A stretch of 64,000 nt of DNA from Meconema thalassinum (GCA_946902985.2 OX336392.1:18450716-18514715); one strand, 5' to 3'; positions 33,821-44,800 are shown, numbered from the stretch's first letter. Numbers and translations: made by a program. The notes: generated from the letters alone by a model not told the origin.

Positions 33821-34678
33821 AGGTGCGTTCAAAAAGTAAAGAGCCGGAGGCATAATTACAGAAATCAGTACCTGTATGTTAAAAGTATTGGCCCTGGCTG
33901 TTAAGGCACTTGTCCCACTGTGACACGAGGCGGTGAATGGCTGTCTCATAAAATTCCCTGGGCTGCGATGTGAACCAGTTCCGCACGTACAGCTGGACGT
34001 CGACGTCCGAGGTGAATCGTTGGCCACGCAGAGCCCTTTTCAGGGGACCAAACATGGCGTAATCACAGGGAGAGAGGTCTGGACTGTATGGAGGGTGGCC
34101 GAGAACCTCCTATTTGAATTTCTGCAGGAATGCCACGACTGTGTTGGTATGAGGTCGTGCATTGTCGTGGAGCGACCACGGCAGCTATGGCGTTCACTGT
34201 CACTCGGCGGTCCTGGGTAATGAGTACATCAACCAGCTGGACGTTGTCATCGGTAATGCAGGGGGGTGCCCCAGACCGGGCATCATCGGCTAACGACACC
34301 CGTGCTTCCCTGAAGCGCTTGTGCCACGCCTTGACCCTTGCAAGGGACATGCAGTGTTCGCCGTACACTTGTGACATTCGGCGATGAATGTCCGTTCCCC
34401 CTACTCCTTCCGCTGTCAGAAGCCGAACAACACCTCTTTGCTCTTCGGTTGACGCCTCCATGTCACTGTTTGCAATGCGACTGGCAGCGTTGGACGATTG
34501 ATGCATGATGCTGCTCGCTTTGTATAGTCACGTGACGTGCACGCGTGCCCTCTAGCGACGGGCCGTGACCTTCCACGCTCTGGTCGGAACTACACCTCGT
34601 TACACACGCCACAATTAGCCGATGTAGTCACCGGTTTGCGCATTCTAGCCTCCGGCTCGTTACTTTTTGAACGCACCT
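33821..34678 (-). mobile_element. mariner element, internally deleted, TIRs preserved
   Basis: 858 bp between TA dinucleotides (33819-33820, 34679-34680). The ends AGGTGCGTTCAAAAAGTAA and its complement form inverted repeats of 31 bp with one mismatch. The transposase lies on the minus strand. The N-terminus from about 34506 has the paired helix-turn-helix region (EQRGVVRLLTAEGVGG, RVKAWHKRFREARVSL). The frame then jumps to HDNARPHTNTVVAFLQKF, a TAG, and HPPYSPDLSPCDYAMFGPLK, ending in EFYETAIHRLVSQWDKC. The first catalytic Asp and about a third of the protein are deleted, while the second and third Asp remain. It is non-autonomous but could still be mobilised, because the ends look intact. 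Confidence 0.92.
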
Positions 34679-34833
34679 TATATTTCCACCCTGCGCGTCA
34701 AGCCCGCCAATTAAAAAATATAACCCATTCATCACTAGATTCTCATTGTCCTGTTAATTAATTTATTTAATCGTGTCAGGGAACATACATCATAAAACAA
34801 TAGAACAATTACATTTGGTACTAGACCCTGTAT

Positions 34834-35166
34834 GAAATGAAAATCCACAGCCTGCTTCCAGTCTCCGACCGGGTCAGGAATGGAATGAATGAAGCCCCCA
34901 TCTAGCGGCGAGGATATGTACTGTGCCGGCTGCCGAGGCCTGACGCACTCCTCTGGGGCAATGATTAAATGAATGACAGATGAAATGAAATGATAGTGGA
35001 GAGTGTTGCTGGAATGAAATTGTGACAGGGAAAACCGGAGTACCCGGAGAAAAACCTGTCTGCCTCCGTTTTGTCCAGCACAGATCTCACATGGAGTGAC
35101 CGGGATTTGAACCACGGACCCAGCGGTGAGAGGCCGGCATGCTGCCGCCTAAGCCACGGAGGCTTC
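34834..35166 (-). mobile_element. SINE-G copy 2, full length
   Basis: Nearly identical to 5949-6280. A perfect 14 to 15-bp TSD (TACTAGACCCTGTA, 34819-34832 and 35167-35180) bounds it. It inserted just 3' of the LINE fragment that begins at 35195, probably in that LINE's untranslated end. Confidence 0.93.
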
Positions 35167-35194
35167 TACTAGACCCTGTATACATTGCATAATT

Positions 35195-35713
35195 GATTAT
35201 ATTATACACACGCTCATACTTAAATCAAATACTGAGGCCAGAATGTTGCCAACTCACAAGCTTCAGGAGTTCCGTCCATCCGATTCCGTGGAGAATATGT
35301 GATGGGACTCATAGTCTGCTCCTCACCACACTCGCACAAAGTCGAGTCACAGGCAAAACCCCACTTTTTCAAATTTGTCTTTGACCTTCCCACTCCTGTG
35401 CGCAGCCTGTTGAGGGCCTTCCACGTTGATCAGGTTTCTTCGTGTCCATCGGGCAGGTGTTCAGATGGTAGCGTCCATCCTGCAGAGTCCTTAGATCTGG
35501 AGCGCCAAGAGAGCAACCTAAATACTGAAGGAGAGACTGTCAATTTTCAGTGGCGTGAAGAAAACTTCTTCTTGATTTGAGTCTTGGAGCTGCAGGTAAG
35601 TAACCATACAAAGGATGGGTCTGTTGGGTCAAAGCTTTAGATCTGGCTGCCGATTCACGGTGGATATCTGGAGGTCAGATAGTAGATTTTATCAAGCGGC
35701 GTAGATCTGAGAC
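35195..35713 (-). pseudogene. jockey/CR1-like LINE, C-terminal part of ORF2
   Basis: Minus strand from 35713 downward: TPLDKIYYLTSRYPP, HPLYGYLPAAPRLKSRRSFL, a TGA, then ALNRLRTGVGRSKTNLKKWG, the Cys-His knuckle CECGEEQT and EACELATFWPQYL before a stop near 35200. It is the continuation of the fragment at 43449-43845: between them lies SINE-H with its gypsy insertion. A sister copy of the same family sits at 50680-51185. Confidence 0.85.
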
Positions 35714-36289
35714 CTCCCCCAGGGGCTCACATCTAGTGGGACGTGGGTTGGCGATCACGGGACCCCAGCTGAGTCCGGCATTGCTTCCACTTACTTGTGC
35801 CGGGCTCCTCTATGTCTTCTTTCCTGTCGACCTCCCTTGGTCACCTCTTGTTCTCTTCCGACCCCGACGACATTAGGTTATCCGAGGCCTAGGGAGTCTT
35901 TCACTTTCCCGCCTTAATTGGCCCTTGTCTCATCTTTCCTGATACCCTCCTTCTGTGACGGGTCAGCCTTCTTTTTCTTTTCCTTTTACCTCCTGCCTTG
36001 TGTTCAAGGCCCTTAAGGAGGCAGGGTGTATGTAGCCCCACCACTTCTGGTGCACCCTAGATAATGCTACACCCTCAGGGGCTCATGGCTGGTGAGTTCG
36101 GGAGTTGGCGACCCCGAGGGATTCCTGAGCTGGGTCCGTTTTCCTCTTTTGTCCCTTACCTTTGGGGCGGACCCTCTCCTCTCTCCCCTCTCCTCTCCTC
36201 TCCTCTTTTCATTATATTTACTTTTCTCTTTAAGATTCCCGCACTGTTTTTGTTACTTGGTTCACCGTGTATCTAAATTCCCTTTTAGT

Positions 36290-36722
36290 GATTTTTAAGG
36301 CATTTTTAATCTACGTTGCATTTTGTAAGTTTTTTCGATCTAAATTACATCTCGCGATTGTTTTCAACCTCAATTGCATCTTGTAAAGATTGACAATCTA
36401 AATAGCTTTTTAGTAAGTCTTTCCATGCAGGTGGCCGGGCCTTTTAGTGAGTATTTTGAATTTCAATTGCATTTTGTAAGTATTTTCAACCAAAACCGCA
36501 TTTCGCACGAATTTTGAATCTAAATTGCATTTTGTTTGGTGGGCATTTTGCACATATTTTGATTCACAATTGCATTTTGTGGGTATTTTGAATCTAAATT
36601 ATATTTTGTCAAGTATTTTCAATCTAAATTGCATTTTGTAAGTATTTTCAATCCACGTGAGTCGTTTGAATCTACCGTACATTTTGTAAGCATTTTCAAT
36701 TTCAATTGCATTTTGTAAGTAA
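36290..36722 (+). repeat. 29-bp tandem repeat array inside SINE-H, left part
   Basis: About fifteen degenerate units around the pattern ATTTTGTAAGTATTTTCAAT followed by CTAAATTGC. The array resumes after the gypsy element, at 42960-43260, in the same phase, and occurs inverted at about 53070-53430. Confidence 0.85.
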
Positions 36723-37523
36723 TGTTACGGCTGTGAGTTTGTTTCATCGCTCGCCGCATGAGTCACAACTGCCCCAGGGCTAGACTGCTCTGCCTCAGTG
36801 TATTGCGTGCGCCTTAGGCAACAGGACTACTAGGACAAAGGGATGGTCCAGAATATTCGTGACTCAGCCAGTGAAGGAAACCTCGAGAAGCCGTGAACCC
36901 TGGATGGGTCTAGAAGCATTTATTGAGTCACCGGCCTGCTATATAAGAGCGACCTGCCAAGCAGTGTTGTTGTGTTTTTCGAGCTAGTGCGAGCGTTTAT
37001 CCTGAGCGACAGAAGTGTGGTGACTTGCGAAACCCCTAGTGAAGCCGATTCTCTTGACAGCGACGGAGTGAGAAGCATACAGGGGACTGCCTTTGTTTTG
37101 AGCGAGTGTGATTTCACTGAGCGACAGACGTATTGTGGCGAAGTGCCGTGCGAGTTACGAAATCCAGTGACATTGTTTCCCAGCTTGTGAACAGCGAAGA
37201 AGCGTGTAGCAAGTTATCGTAAGTAACTGTACTTTGTGTACATGAGGAAGAGGTGCAGGTAGTTTCTGTCAAGGCCACCTGACTCATTAGGAGGGATTAA
37301 CTTCTGTGGTTTGTTTACAAGTGAAAGGGGGCAAGAGCTCTCCATAAGGAAGAGACTTGAGGAAACTGGAGTAAGGCTCTAATTGCTTGTATTTGCTGTT
37401 GAGTGGTGCATCTTTCTGGCCGCAATAAAGTTAATTATTTCATTTAAAGGAACAATCTGTGTTGTGCTTCAACCCACCGTAATCCAGTTAACAAAAGTGC
37501 CACTAGGGGGGTGGCACGTAACA
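36723..37523 (+). repeat. 5' LTR of the gypsy element (801 bp)
   Basis: Starts TGTTACGG and ends CACGTAACA (TG...CA). TATATAA at 36940-36946 is the likely TATA box and AATAAA at 37424-37429 the polyadenylation signal. The same sequence, inverted and diverged, is the solo LTR at 2570-3338. Confidence 0.92.
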
Positions 37524-37525
37524 AC

Positions 37526-37543
37526 TGGTGTCAGAAGCAAGAT
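37526..37543 (+). promoter_or_regulatory. primer-binding site
   Basis: TGGTGTCAGAAGCAAG begins two bases after the 5' LTR, the expected place for the site where a host tRNA 3' end primes minus-strand synthesis. TGGTGTCAGAAG is common in insect gypsy-like elements. I do not assign the tRNA. Confidence 0.7.
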
Positions 37544-37634
37544 TACGAACTCAAACACAAGCACAACACCTGACGGTCCTGGTTTCAAAACCCGAGCAGG
37601 TCATTTTTTTTAATTTTAATTTTCCTGTGAGTGC

Positions 37635-39001
37635 ATGCCCTTTACAAGACAAACATCTAAAATGGAAGCGCAATTTGCAGCATTGCTAGAAAGGTTAAGT
37701 GGCATGGAAGCAAAGATGGAAGAGGGCCAGAAGAAGATGGAGGACGGCCAGAAGAAGATGGAAGACGGCCAGAAGAAAATGGAGGACGGCCAGAAGAAGT
37801 TAGCCGAGGACCTAACTGCCAAACTAGAAGACGGCCAGAAGAAGATGAAAGACGGTCAAAATAAGCTAGCGGAGGACCTGAAAAGGATGGACGACGGCCA
37901 GAAGAAGATGGAAGACGGTCAGAATAAGTTGACACAGGACCTGAAGAAATTAGAACTGGGTCTGCGTGAGGAAGTCACGGCAGTGGAAAAGAAGTTCGAC
38001 GCCTTACAAGTGGAAGTTGCCGAGCTGCGCCAACGCCCGCTGATGGGGGTGGAGGAGAAATTCAACGCCTTACAAAAGGAAGTTGCCGAGCTGCGCCAAC
38101 GCCCACTGACGGGGGTGGAAGAGAAATTCAATGCTCTACAAGAGGAAGTTGCCGAGCTGCGCCAACGCCCGCCCACCGTTACACCGGGAATATCAGGAAC
38201 GGGACATAGCAGAGTGATGCCCCCAACCTTCGACGGAAAGGTCCCGTGGAGCACCTACTTACGTCAGTTCGAGGCGGCCTGTTCCATAAATAACTGGAAC
38301 AACACAGAAAAGGCTACATCTCTCATTGTGGCGCTGAGAGGTGACGCCCTTAACGTCCTTCAGGCCATCCCGACTGGATCCCAGGACTACGCTTCACTGA
38401 TCGCCCATATGGAGTCCCGATATGGAGATAGCCATCTTCAGCAGGCCTACCAGATGCAGCTCCGGACCCGGGTACAGAAGAACGCGGAAACCCTGCAGGA
38501 GTTCGAGATGGACATCGACGACTCGTAAGGCTCGCCTATCCAACAGCGCCGGCCGACTTTCTGGAACAGATTGCGACGCAGACCTTCACCGACGGGCTAC
38601 GGGACTCGGACACTCAACAGGCACTGCGACTCGCGCGCAATAAGACCCTGGCAGATGCGCTGAGCCACGCACTTGAGTTCGAGACGGCAAAACAGGCATC
38701 TAGAATGCACGCGCGGGTGCGTCAAGTGGACGTCGACGAACCAGCAAAAACCAACGAGACCAAGCACCTGGCCGACGAATTGATGGAGGCGCTAAGCCGT
38801 TTCTACGATAGTCGCGCCACTACCAGCAACGACACAGCCGGAAGACAACCGGAGAGGCGGCCCGGAAGAGGACTACCGACCTGCTGGGCCTGCGGTAAGA
38901 AAGGCCACCTGAGCAAGGACTGCGGTGATCGCCGCCGCCGAGGGTATCCGACGGGAAATCATTCGTCTGAAAACCGCGCGGCCCAGGGAAACGAGTATTA
39001 G
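37635..39001 (+). pseudogene. gag of the gypsy element: coiled-coil repeats, capsid region, zinc knuckle
   Basis: Starts at the ATG at 37635 (MPFTRQTSKME). Residues 20-110 are a charged coiled coil made of MEDGQKK-type repeats, followed by three EEKFNALQ-EVAELRQRP repeats of about 22 residues (to about 185). A capsid-like region has PPTFDGKVPWSTYLRQFEAA and TSLIVALRGDALNVL. A frameshift near 38515-38520 leads to a stop at 38528; the next frame carries LAYPTAPADFLEQIA through a CCHC knuckle, CWACGKKGHLSKDC (38881-38922), to a stop at 39001. Gag packages element RNA in cytoplasmic particles. The single frameshift is the only defect seen in gag. Confidence 0.9.
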
Positions 39002-39021
39002 CCAGCCTTTGGGGGCAAAGG

Positions 39022-42000
39022 TTGGCTTGTGACAGTCGTCAAGCCCCGGCAGTCCAAGTGCGTGTGACGAAGTTACGGAGGGACAATAGCAGCCTGATGG
39101 TCGACGGAGTCGTCAACGGAGTGAGCTGGCCCATGCTGATCGACACGGGAGCGTCGAGGACCATCGTCAATCCCACCGTGATCCCGAAGTGGAGAGTGCA
39201 ACCCACACAAAGGAACCTCCAGCTAATAACCGCGACCGGAGAGACCGCACCGGTACATGGCGAAGCATCACTGGAGCTCGTCATTGGTCGACGGGCGGTG
39301 AAGCATGCAGTGCTTGTGGCTGACGTATCAAACGAAGTGATCATCGGACTGGACTTCCTGGACCAGAACAACATCATCTTGGACCTGAGTACCAACACTC
39401 TGCACTTCGGAGGTGAGGAACTTGCTTTGCAACCAGCACACGAGGCCGTCACCGCACGACGAGTAAGGCTGAGAGAGGACGTCATCGTTCCCGCCAGGAA
39501 GGAGGTCAGCGCCGCCGTAATTGTCGACGGAACTGCTGAGGGAGTGGCGGCTGTCATCGAGCCAAAATATGAGGACATCCAGACAAAAGGTTTGCTAGTT
39601 GCCAAGACCCTCATCAACACGACGTCTCGGCCGTAAGTCCGCCTGTCCAACCTGAACGACTACGACATTACGGTTCACCGGGACACCAACCTAGGAGTCT
39701 GCGAGCCCGTTACCTGGATTTCCCGCATCACAGATACGACGGACGGACACCTGCAGACGGACAACCGAAGAAGACGCACACTGCCAGAAGAACTACAGAA
39801 ACTGTACCAAGGATCCCAGGACCATTTAGACGAGGAACAATCACGCCAACTTCAGGACCTGCTACGTGAATTCCAGGACGTCTTCTCCGTGGGGAGCAAA
39901 GACTTCGGCAGGACAAGCTTGGTCCAGCACAGAATCGACGTTGGGGACAGCGCACCGATTAGGGCCACATTCCGACGTGTCCCGCTCGCCAAGCAAGCCA
40001 AAGTCGACCGGATGGTTGAAGAGATGAAGGTGCAAGGGGTGATCGAGCCATCACATAGTCCTTGGAGTTCTCCGGTCGTGCTTGTGAAGAAGAAGGACGG
40101 TTCCACCAGGTTCTGCGTGGACTACAGGCGGGTGAACGACGTCACGAAGAAGGACAGCTACCCTCTACCCCGGATCGACGACACGCTGGACACCATATCA
40201 GGATAAGGATGGTTCTCCACCTTGGATTTGAAGAGTGGCTACTGGCAGGTGGAGGTCCACCCTAAGGACCGCGAGAAAACTGCGTTCTCTGTGGGCAGCG
40301 GGCTCTGGCAGTTCACCGTCATGCAATTCAGTCTGTGCAACGCCCCTGCGACCATCGAAAGGCTAATGGAGTCCATTCTGAGGGGACTACACTGGAAGAC
40401 CTGCCTGGTCTACCTAGACGACGTCATCGTTCTGGGAAAAAGCTTCGAGGAGCACTACAGCAACCTGAAGGAGATCTTGATGAAGCTACGGGCTGCCCAG
40501 CTGAAGTTGAGCCCCAAGAAGTGTCAGCCCTTCCAGAAGCAGGTCCAGTACCTTGGGCATATCGTCTCCGAGGAAGGGGTGCGCACCGACCCAGAGAAGA
40601 CCGCAGCTGTGAGGGAGTGGCCAGTTCCGAAGGACAAGTCCCAACTACGAAGCTTCCTGGGACTCTGCACTTATTACCATCGCTTCGTGAGAGGATTCGC
40701 CGACATCGCCAAACCTTTACATCGAATTACTGAGAGGGACCAACTCTTCACGTGGACAGCAGAATGCCACAGTGCCTTCGAACAATTCAAGCAGGCTCTG
40801 AGCACCGCGTCTATTCTGGCCTACCCCAGACCTGGAACAAAGGTTCATCGTCGACACCGATGCCAGCGACTTTGGCATAGGGGGGATCCTGTCGCAAGTA
40901 GTGGACGGCGAGGAGAGAGTAGTGGCCTACTTCAGCAAGGCCTTGTCAAAGCCTGAAAGGAACTACTGCGTCACCAGGAAGGAGCTGCTCGCCATCGTGA
41001 AGACCATTGAACACTTCCACAAGTACCTGTACGGGCAAGAATTTCTCATCAGGACCGACCATGCATCCTTGCGGTGGCTCCTGAACTTCAAACAGCCCGA
41101 GGGTCAACTCGCGCGGTGGTTAGAGAGGCTTCAACAGTATAACTTCGGGATCCAGCACAGGAAAGGCCAACTGCATTCTAATGCCGACGCCCTGTCACGA
41201 AGACCGTGCCCCGAAGACTGCACCTTCTGTACTACGAGGGAGGAGAACACCGGGATACTGTGCCGACGGACTACTGTGGAACTTCAAGGGAACTGGAGCC
41301 GCGAATCTTTTACGCGGGCACAAGCAGAAGATGATGACCTGGGACTGATAGCCGAATGGAAGAGGGCCTGTGTCCCCAGACCCGGGTGGAACATTGTGAG
41401 TGACTGCAGCCCAAAGTTTAAGTCCTACTGGGCGCAGTGGGACTCGCTGAATGTAAGGGATGGCCTCATCTGCCGCGCCTGGGAGAGCACCGACGGGAAG
41501 ACATCTCGGGAACAAGTCGTCGTTCCAAAGGCTATGACGGAGGAAGTTCTGAAGGAAGTCCATGGAGGATCATCTGGTGGACACCTAGGGATAAAGAAGA
41601 CCCTGGAGAAGCTGAGAGAGCGGTTTTACTGGATCGGATGCCGAACTGACGTGGAGAACCACTGCGCGAGGTGCCACGATTGCGCAGCCAGCAAGGGCCC
41701 AGGACGAGGACGACGGGGTCCACTGAAGACCTACAACGTGGGCGGCCCCATGGAGAGAGTGGCCATCGATGTTGCTGGGCCATTCCCGTTAAGCGAGGCA
41801 GGGAACCGCTACATATTGGTCGTCAGCGACTACTTTACCAAATGGCCGGAGGCGTATGCGCTCCCTAACCAAGAAGCCGCGACGATCGCAGAGACCCTGG
41901 TGAAGGAATTCGTCAGTCGGTACAGAGTACCCCTGGAGCTGCACTCCGACCAAGGGAGGAACTTCGAGTCGCAGGTGTTCCAGAACCTATGCCAGCTGCT

Positions 42001-42318
42001 GGGAATCCGGAAGACAAGGACAACGCCGCTACACCCTCAGTCCAACGGGATGGTAGAGCGATTCAATCGCACCATCGAGAACCATCTCCGAATAGTCGTC
42101 AGCGAGCACAAGAAGGATTGGGACAAACATCTTCCACTATTTCTCCTGGCCTACCGCGCCGCCGTGCATGAAGCCACCGGGTGCACACCAGCCCGGGCCA
42201 TGTTTGGGAGGGAACTCCGTCTACCTGTCGATCTTGCCTTCGGCCGACCTGGGAATGATCCGGTCCCGGTAAGCTAGTATTGTCAAGAACTGGTCGACCA
42301 ACTGGAGGACGTGCACGC
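39022..42318 (+). pseudogene. pol of the gypsy element: protease, RT, RNase H, integrase
   Basis: Pol is in another frame than the end of gag and has no ATG of its own near 39022 (the frame opens at TTG), so it was probably made by frameshifting. Protease: LIDTGASRTIV and IIGLDFL. Stops TAA at 39634-39636 and 40204-40206 interrupt one frame. [37 protein letters not shown] (40411-40422). A frameshift near 40840-40900 falls in RNase H (TDASDFGIGGILSQ, ELLAIVKTIEHF, NADALSRRP). Integrase: HHCC region ending CARCHDC, then VAIDVAGPF, HSDQGRNFES and NGMVERFNRT with D, D and E all present. A stop at 42275-42277 and then deletion remove the C-terminal domain. Confidence 0.93.
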
Positions 42319-42959
42319 GTGAAGGAAACCTTGAGAAGCCGTGAACCCTGGATGGGTCTAGAAGCATTTATTGAGTCACCGGCCTGCTATATAAGAGCGA
42401 CCTGTCAAGCAGTGTTGTTGTGTTTTTCGAGCTAGTGCGAGCGTTTATCCTGAGCGACAGAAGTGTGGTGACTTGCGAAACCCCTAGTGAAGCCGATTCT
42501 TTTGACAGCGACGGAGTGAGAAGCATACAGGCGACTGCCTGTGTTTTGAGCGAGTGTGATTTCACTGAGCGACAGACGTATTGTGGCGAAGTGCCGTGCG
42601 AGTTACGAAATCCAGTGACATTGTTTCCCAGCTTGTGAACAGCGAAGCAGCGTGTAACAAGTTATCGTAAGTAACTGTAGTTTGTGTACATGAGGAAGAG
42701 GTGCAGGTAGTTTCTGTCAAGGCCACCTGACTCATTAGGAGGGATTAACTTCTGTGGTTTGTTTACAAGTGAAAGGGGGCAAGAGCTCTCCATAAGGAAG
42801 AGACTTGAGGAAACTGGAGTAAGGTTCTAATTGCTTGTATTTGCTGTTGAGTGGTGTATATTTCTGGCCGCAATAAAGTTAATTATTTCATTTAAAGGAA
42901 CAATCTGTGTTGTGCTTCAACAGTTAACAAAAGTGCCACTATGGGGGTGGCACGTAACA
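42319..42959 (+). repeat. 3' LTR of the gypsy element, 5'-truncated
   Basis: Matches 36871-37523, lacking the first 148 bp, and has a 12-bp deletion near 42920 (CCCACCGTAATC in the 5' copy). The arithmetic agrees: 801 minus 148 minus 12 is 641 bp. Confidence 0.92.
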
Positions 42960-43260
42960 GTATTTTGAATTTCAATTGCACTTTGTGAATAATTTGGATT
43001 GGAACTGGGATAGGGCGTGTTTCAATCTGAATTGCATTGTGTATTTTCAATTTCAATTGCATTTTGTAAGTATTTTGAACCTCAATTGCATTTTGTACGT
43101 ATTTTCGATCTCATTTGCCTTTTGTAAGTATTTGGAATTTCAGTTGCATTTTGTAAGTATTTCGACGCTACATTGCATTTTGTACGTATTTTGAATCTAG
43201 CCTACGTTTTGTGGATTTTTTTTTTCAATCTATTATTTTTGTGAATCTTTTCTTTTTAAA
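42960..43260 (+). repeat. 29-bp tandem repeat array inside SINE-H, right part
   Basis: Continues the array that stops at 36722 (TTTCAATTGCATTTTGTAAG units). The open frame across it is a by-product of the repeat and is not a gene. Confidence 0.85.
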
Positions 43261-43448
43261 TTCCCTTTTGTAAGACCATATTGTGAGTTGTTTCCATCTG
43301 AGTTCCTTTTTGTACGTCTTTTCCGTCTCACATAATTTTCTTTCTGTTTTCCATTTCATTCTCATTTTCGCTTTCACCCAGATCATTAGGGGCCCAAGAT
43401 GTTAGGCCCCTTAAAACAACAATTATCATCATCATCATCATCATCATC

Positions 43449-43845
43449 AGATCTGAGACAACCTGTAATAAGTCTGCAGGTCTCATTTAATGCAATGTCT
43501 ACCTGCTTTGCGTGGCTAGATCTGTACCAGACAGGACATGCGTATTCTGCTGCTGAATAGCAAAGGGCTATGGCTCAAGTTCTTATGGTGAGAGGCTGTG
43601 TTCCCCAAGTTGTACCGCACAATTTACGTAAATTATTGTTTCTTGCTGATACCTTTTGTTTGGTGTTCAGGCAGTGCGTTCTGTAGGTGAGTGCACGATC
43701 AAGAGTAGCCTAACTCCTAGATATTTTGGAGTAAAACAGTGCACTAATTCTGTGCCTTCCCAGGTCACCTGTTAATAATTGGTGCTAATGACGCAAATGA
43801 AGGTATGTTCTACTTTACTCCTAATAATGTTGTTGGTTTTACGTC
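43449..43845 (-). pseudogene. jockey/CR1-like LINE, region after the RT palm
   Basis: Minus strand: FTPKYLGVRL near 43735, a frameshift, DRALTYRTHCLNTKQKVSAR, NNLRKLCGTTWGTQPLTIRT, a TGA, then AIALCYSAAEYACPVWYRS and ALNETCRLITGCLRS up to the SINE-H junction. The text resumes at 35713 with TPLDKIYYL, which is how related LINEs continue. With 35195-35713 this makes one LINE split by a later insertion. Confidence 0.85.
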
Positions 43846-43860
43846 CCTTTTAACTCTACT

Positions 43861-44351
43861 CTTTCGGTAGCGTAGTTGGTAGCATGCGGAGCTTCTATGC
43901 CGAAGGTCGCGGGTTCAAACCCGGCCGAAGTCGTCGGATTTTTTAAGAGCGTTAAAAATCCCTCAGTATGCCTACCTTCAGAGGGGAAGTAAAGCCGGCG
44001 GTCCCATGTCATAGATTTATGGCATGAAAAGAACCTTCCACTAGCTACACTTGTGTGAAGCCAAAATTTGTAGGCTAGAATTGATAACGCTCTATTAGTT
44101 CCAACGTTCGCCGCCAGGTGCTGACTGCGATGCCATCTAGTAGGCAAGTCCGCAAGCTAGGTGTCGTGGACGGTAGCGTTTGGTAGCGAAAGTAGGAACT
44201 ACTTGAAATTACTGTCTGCAGTCCTTACTTGAATTAAGACTGATAACACACACTAATACAGTCATCAAAATTAACACCGGTTATCAGACAGATTCTACAC
44301 ACACCCAAAGTACCGCGTTGTCGCAGCCCCTAAACTAAGGAACCAACCAAC
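43861..44351 (+). mobile_element. SINE-A copy, full length
   Basis: Plus strand: head GGTAGCGTAGTTGGTAGCAT and CGGGTTCAAACCCGGCC, tail AACCAACCAAC. TSD TAACTCTACT (43851-43860) and TAACTCTATT (44352-44361). It inserted in a SINE-B-like start (TGGTTTTACGTCCCTTTTAA, about 43834). Confidence 0.9.
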
Positions 44352-44361
44352 TAACTCTATT

Positions 44362-44790
44362 CCTGTACGGTTATTATCATCACGACATCTACCAAGTCCT
44401 ATTGCTTCCATTTTAAGCCCTCATTAACGAAATGTTGGTGTCAATAGAAGCTCGAAGTACTGTAATACAATACGACACTGGCAATTCGTACAAGCCAGTG
44501 CATGTCTGCAAGGGATTAGGCTACAGCTTGTTCTCTGTAGGTGCGAACGGAGTGGCATTTAGGGATATATTTCCACCGAAAAGTGTGGTTCGTGTCCTCC
44601 CCTCTAGGGTGGGACCTGAAACTAATCACTACATAAGGCAGTGGGTACTCCCCTGGTTCTCTCAGGTATGAAGAACTACCCCACCCCCACTGCCCGGACC
44701 TTGTGCACGTATCAAATCACACACCGTACAGACATATCAGATTGCATGCCGGTCATAGATTATCTTAGTAATATTGTTCAATATGCCCGT
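44362..44790. other. no gene recognised
   Basis: A 79-codon frame at 44432-44671 has no recognisable domain and no clear coding context. Confidence 0.4.
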
Positions 44791-44800
44791 TTACCATCTT

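Larger units (their letters stand above)
36723..42959 (+). mobile_element. Ty3/gypsy LTR retrotransposon with a 3' deletion
   Basis: Order: 5' LTR, primer-binding site, gag, pol (protease, RT, RNase H, integrase), partial 3' LTR. It is inserted in the tandem array of SINE-H, with GTAA on the left and GTAT on the right as a likely 4-bp TSD. The end of pol, the polypurine tract and the first 148 bp of the 3' LTR are missing, joined at 42318/42319. LTR-to-LTR comparison by eye shows about a dozen substitutions in 641 bp plus a 12-bp deletion, so it is young relative to other elements here. No env-like gene. Confidence 0.95.
35714..43448 (+). mobile_element. SINE-H copy A, about 1.5 kb, split by a gypsy element
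   Basis: Bounded by a perfect 11-bp TSD, AGATCTGAGAC, at 35703-35713 and 43449-43459. The element proper is 35714-36722 plus 42960-43448, ending CCTTAAAACAACAATTATC and (ATC)n (43422-43448). It contains a pyrimidine-rich first half and, at about 36290-36722 and 42960-43260, many 29-bp repeats. Related copies lie at 47906-49150 (+) and 52975-53705 (-). Copy A lacks the tRNA-like head seen in the 47.9 kb copy, so it appears 5'-truncated. No coding capacity. Confidence 0.83.

Noticed and set aside
36290..36722. Satellite DNA or centromeric array
   Set aside because: The units sit inside a retroposed element with a TSD and a tail, so they are part of SINE-H and not an independent satellite.
39039..39650. 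203-codon minus-strand frame over the gypsy protease
   Set aside because: It is antisense shadow of a GC-rich pol frame with clear protease motifs.
42976..43194. 72-codon open frame with repeating FQLHFVSI-like residues
   Set aside because: It is the translation of the 29-bp repeat array of SINE-H; the periodic residues follow from the DNA repeat.
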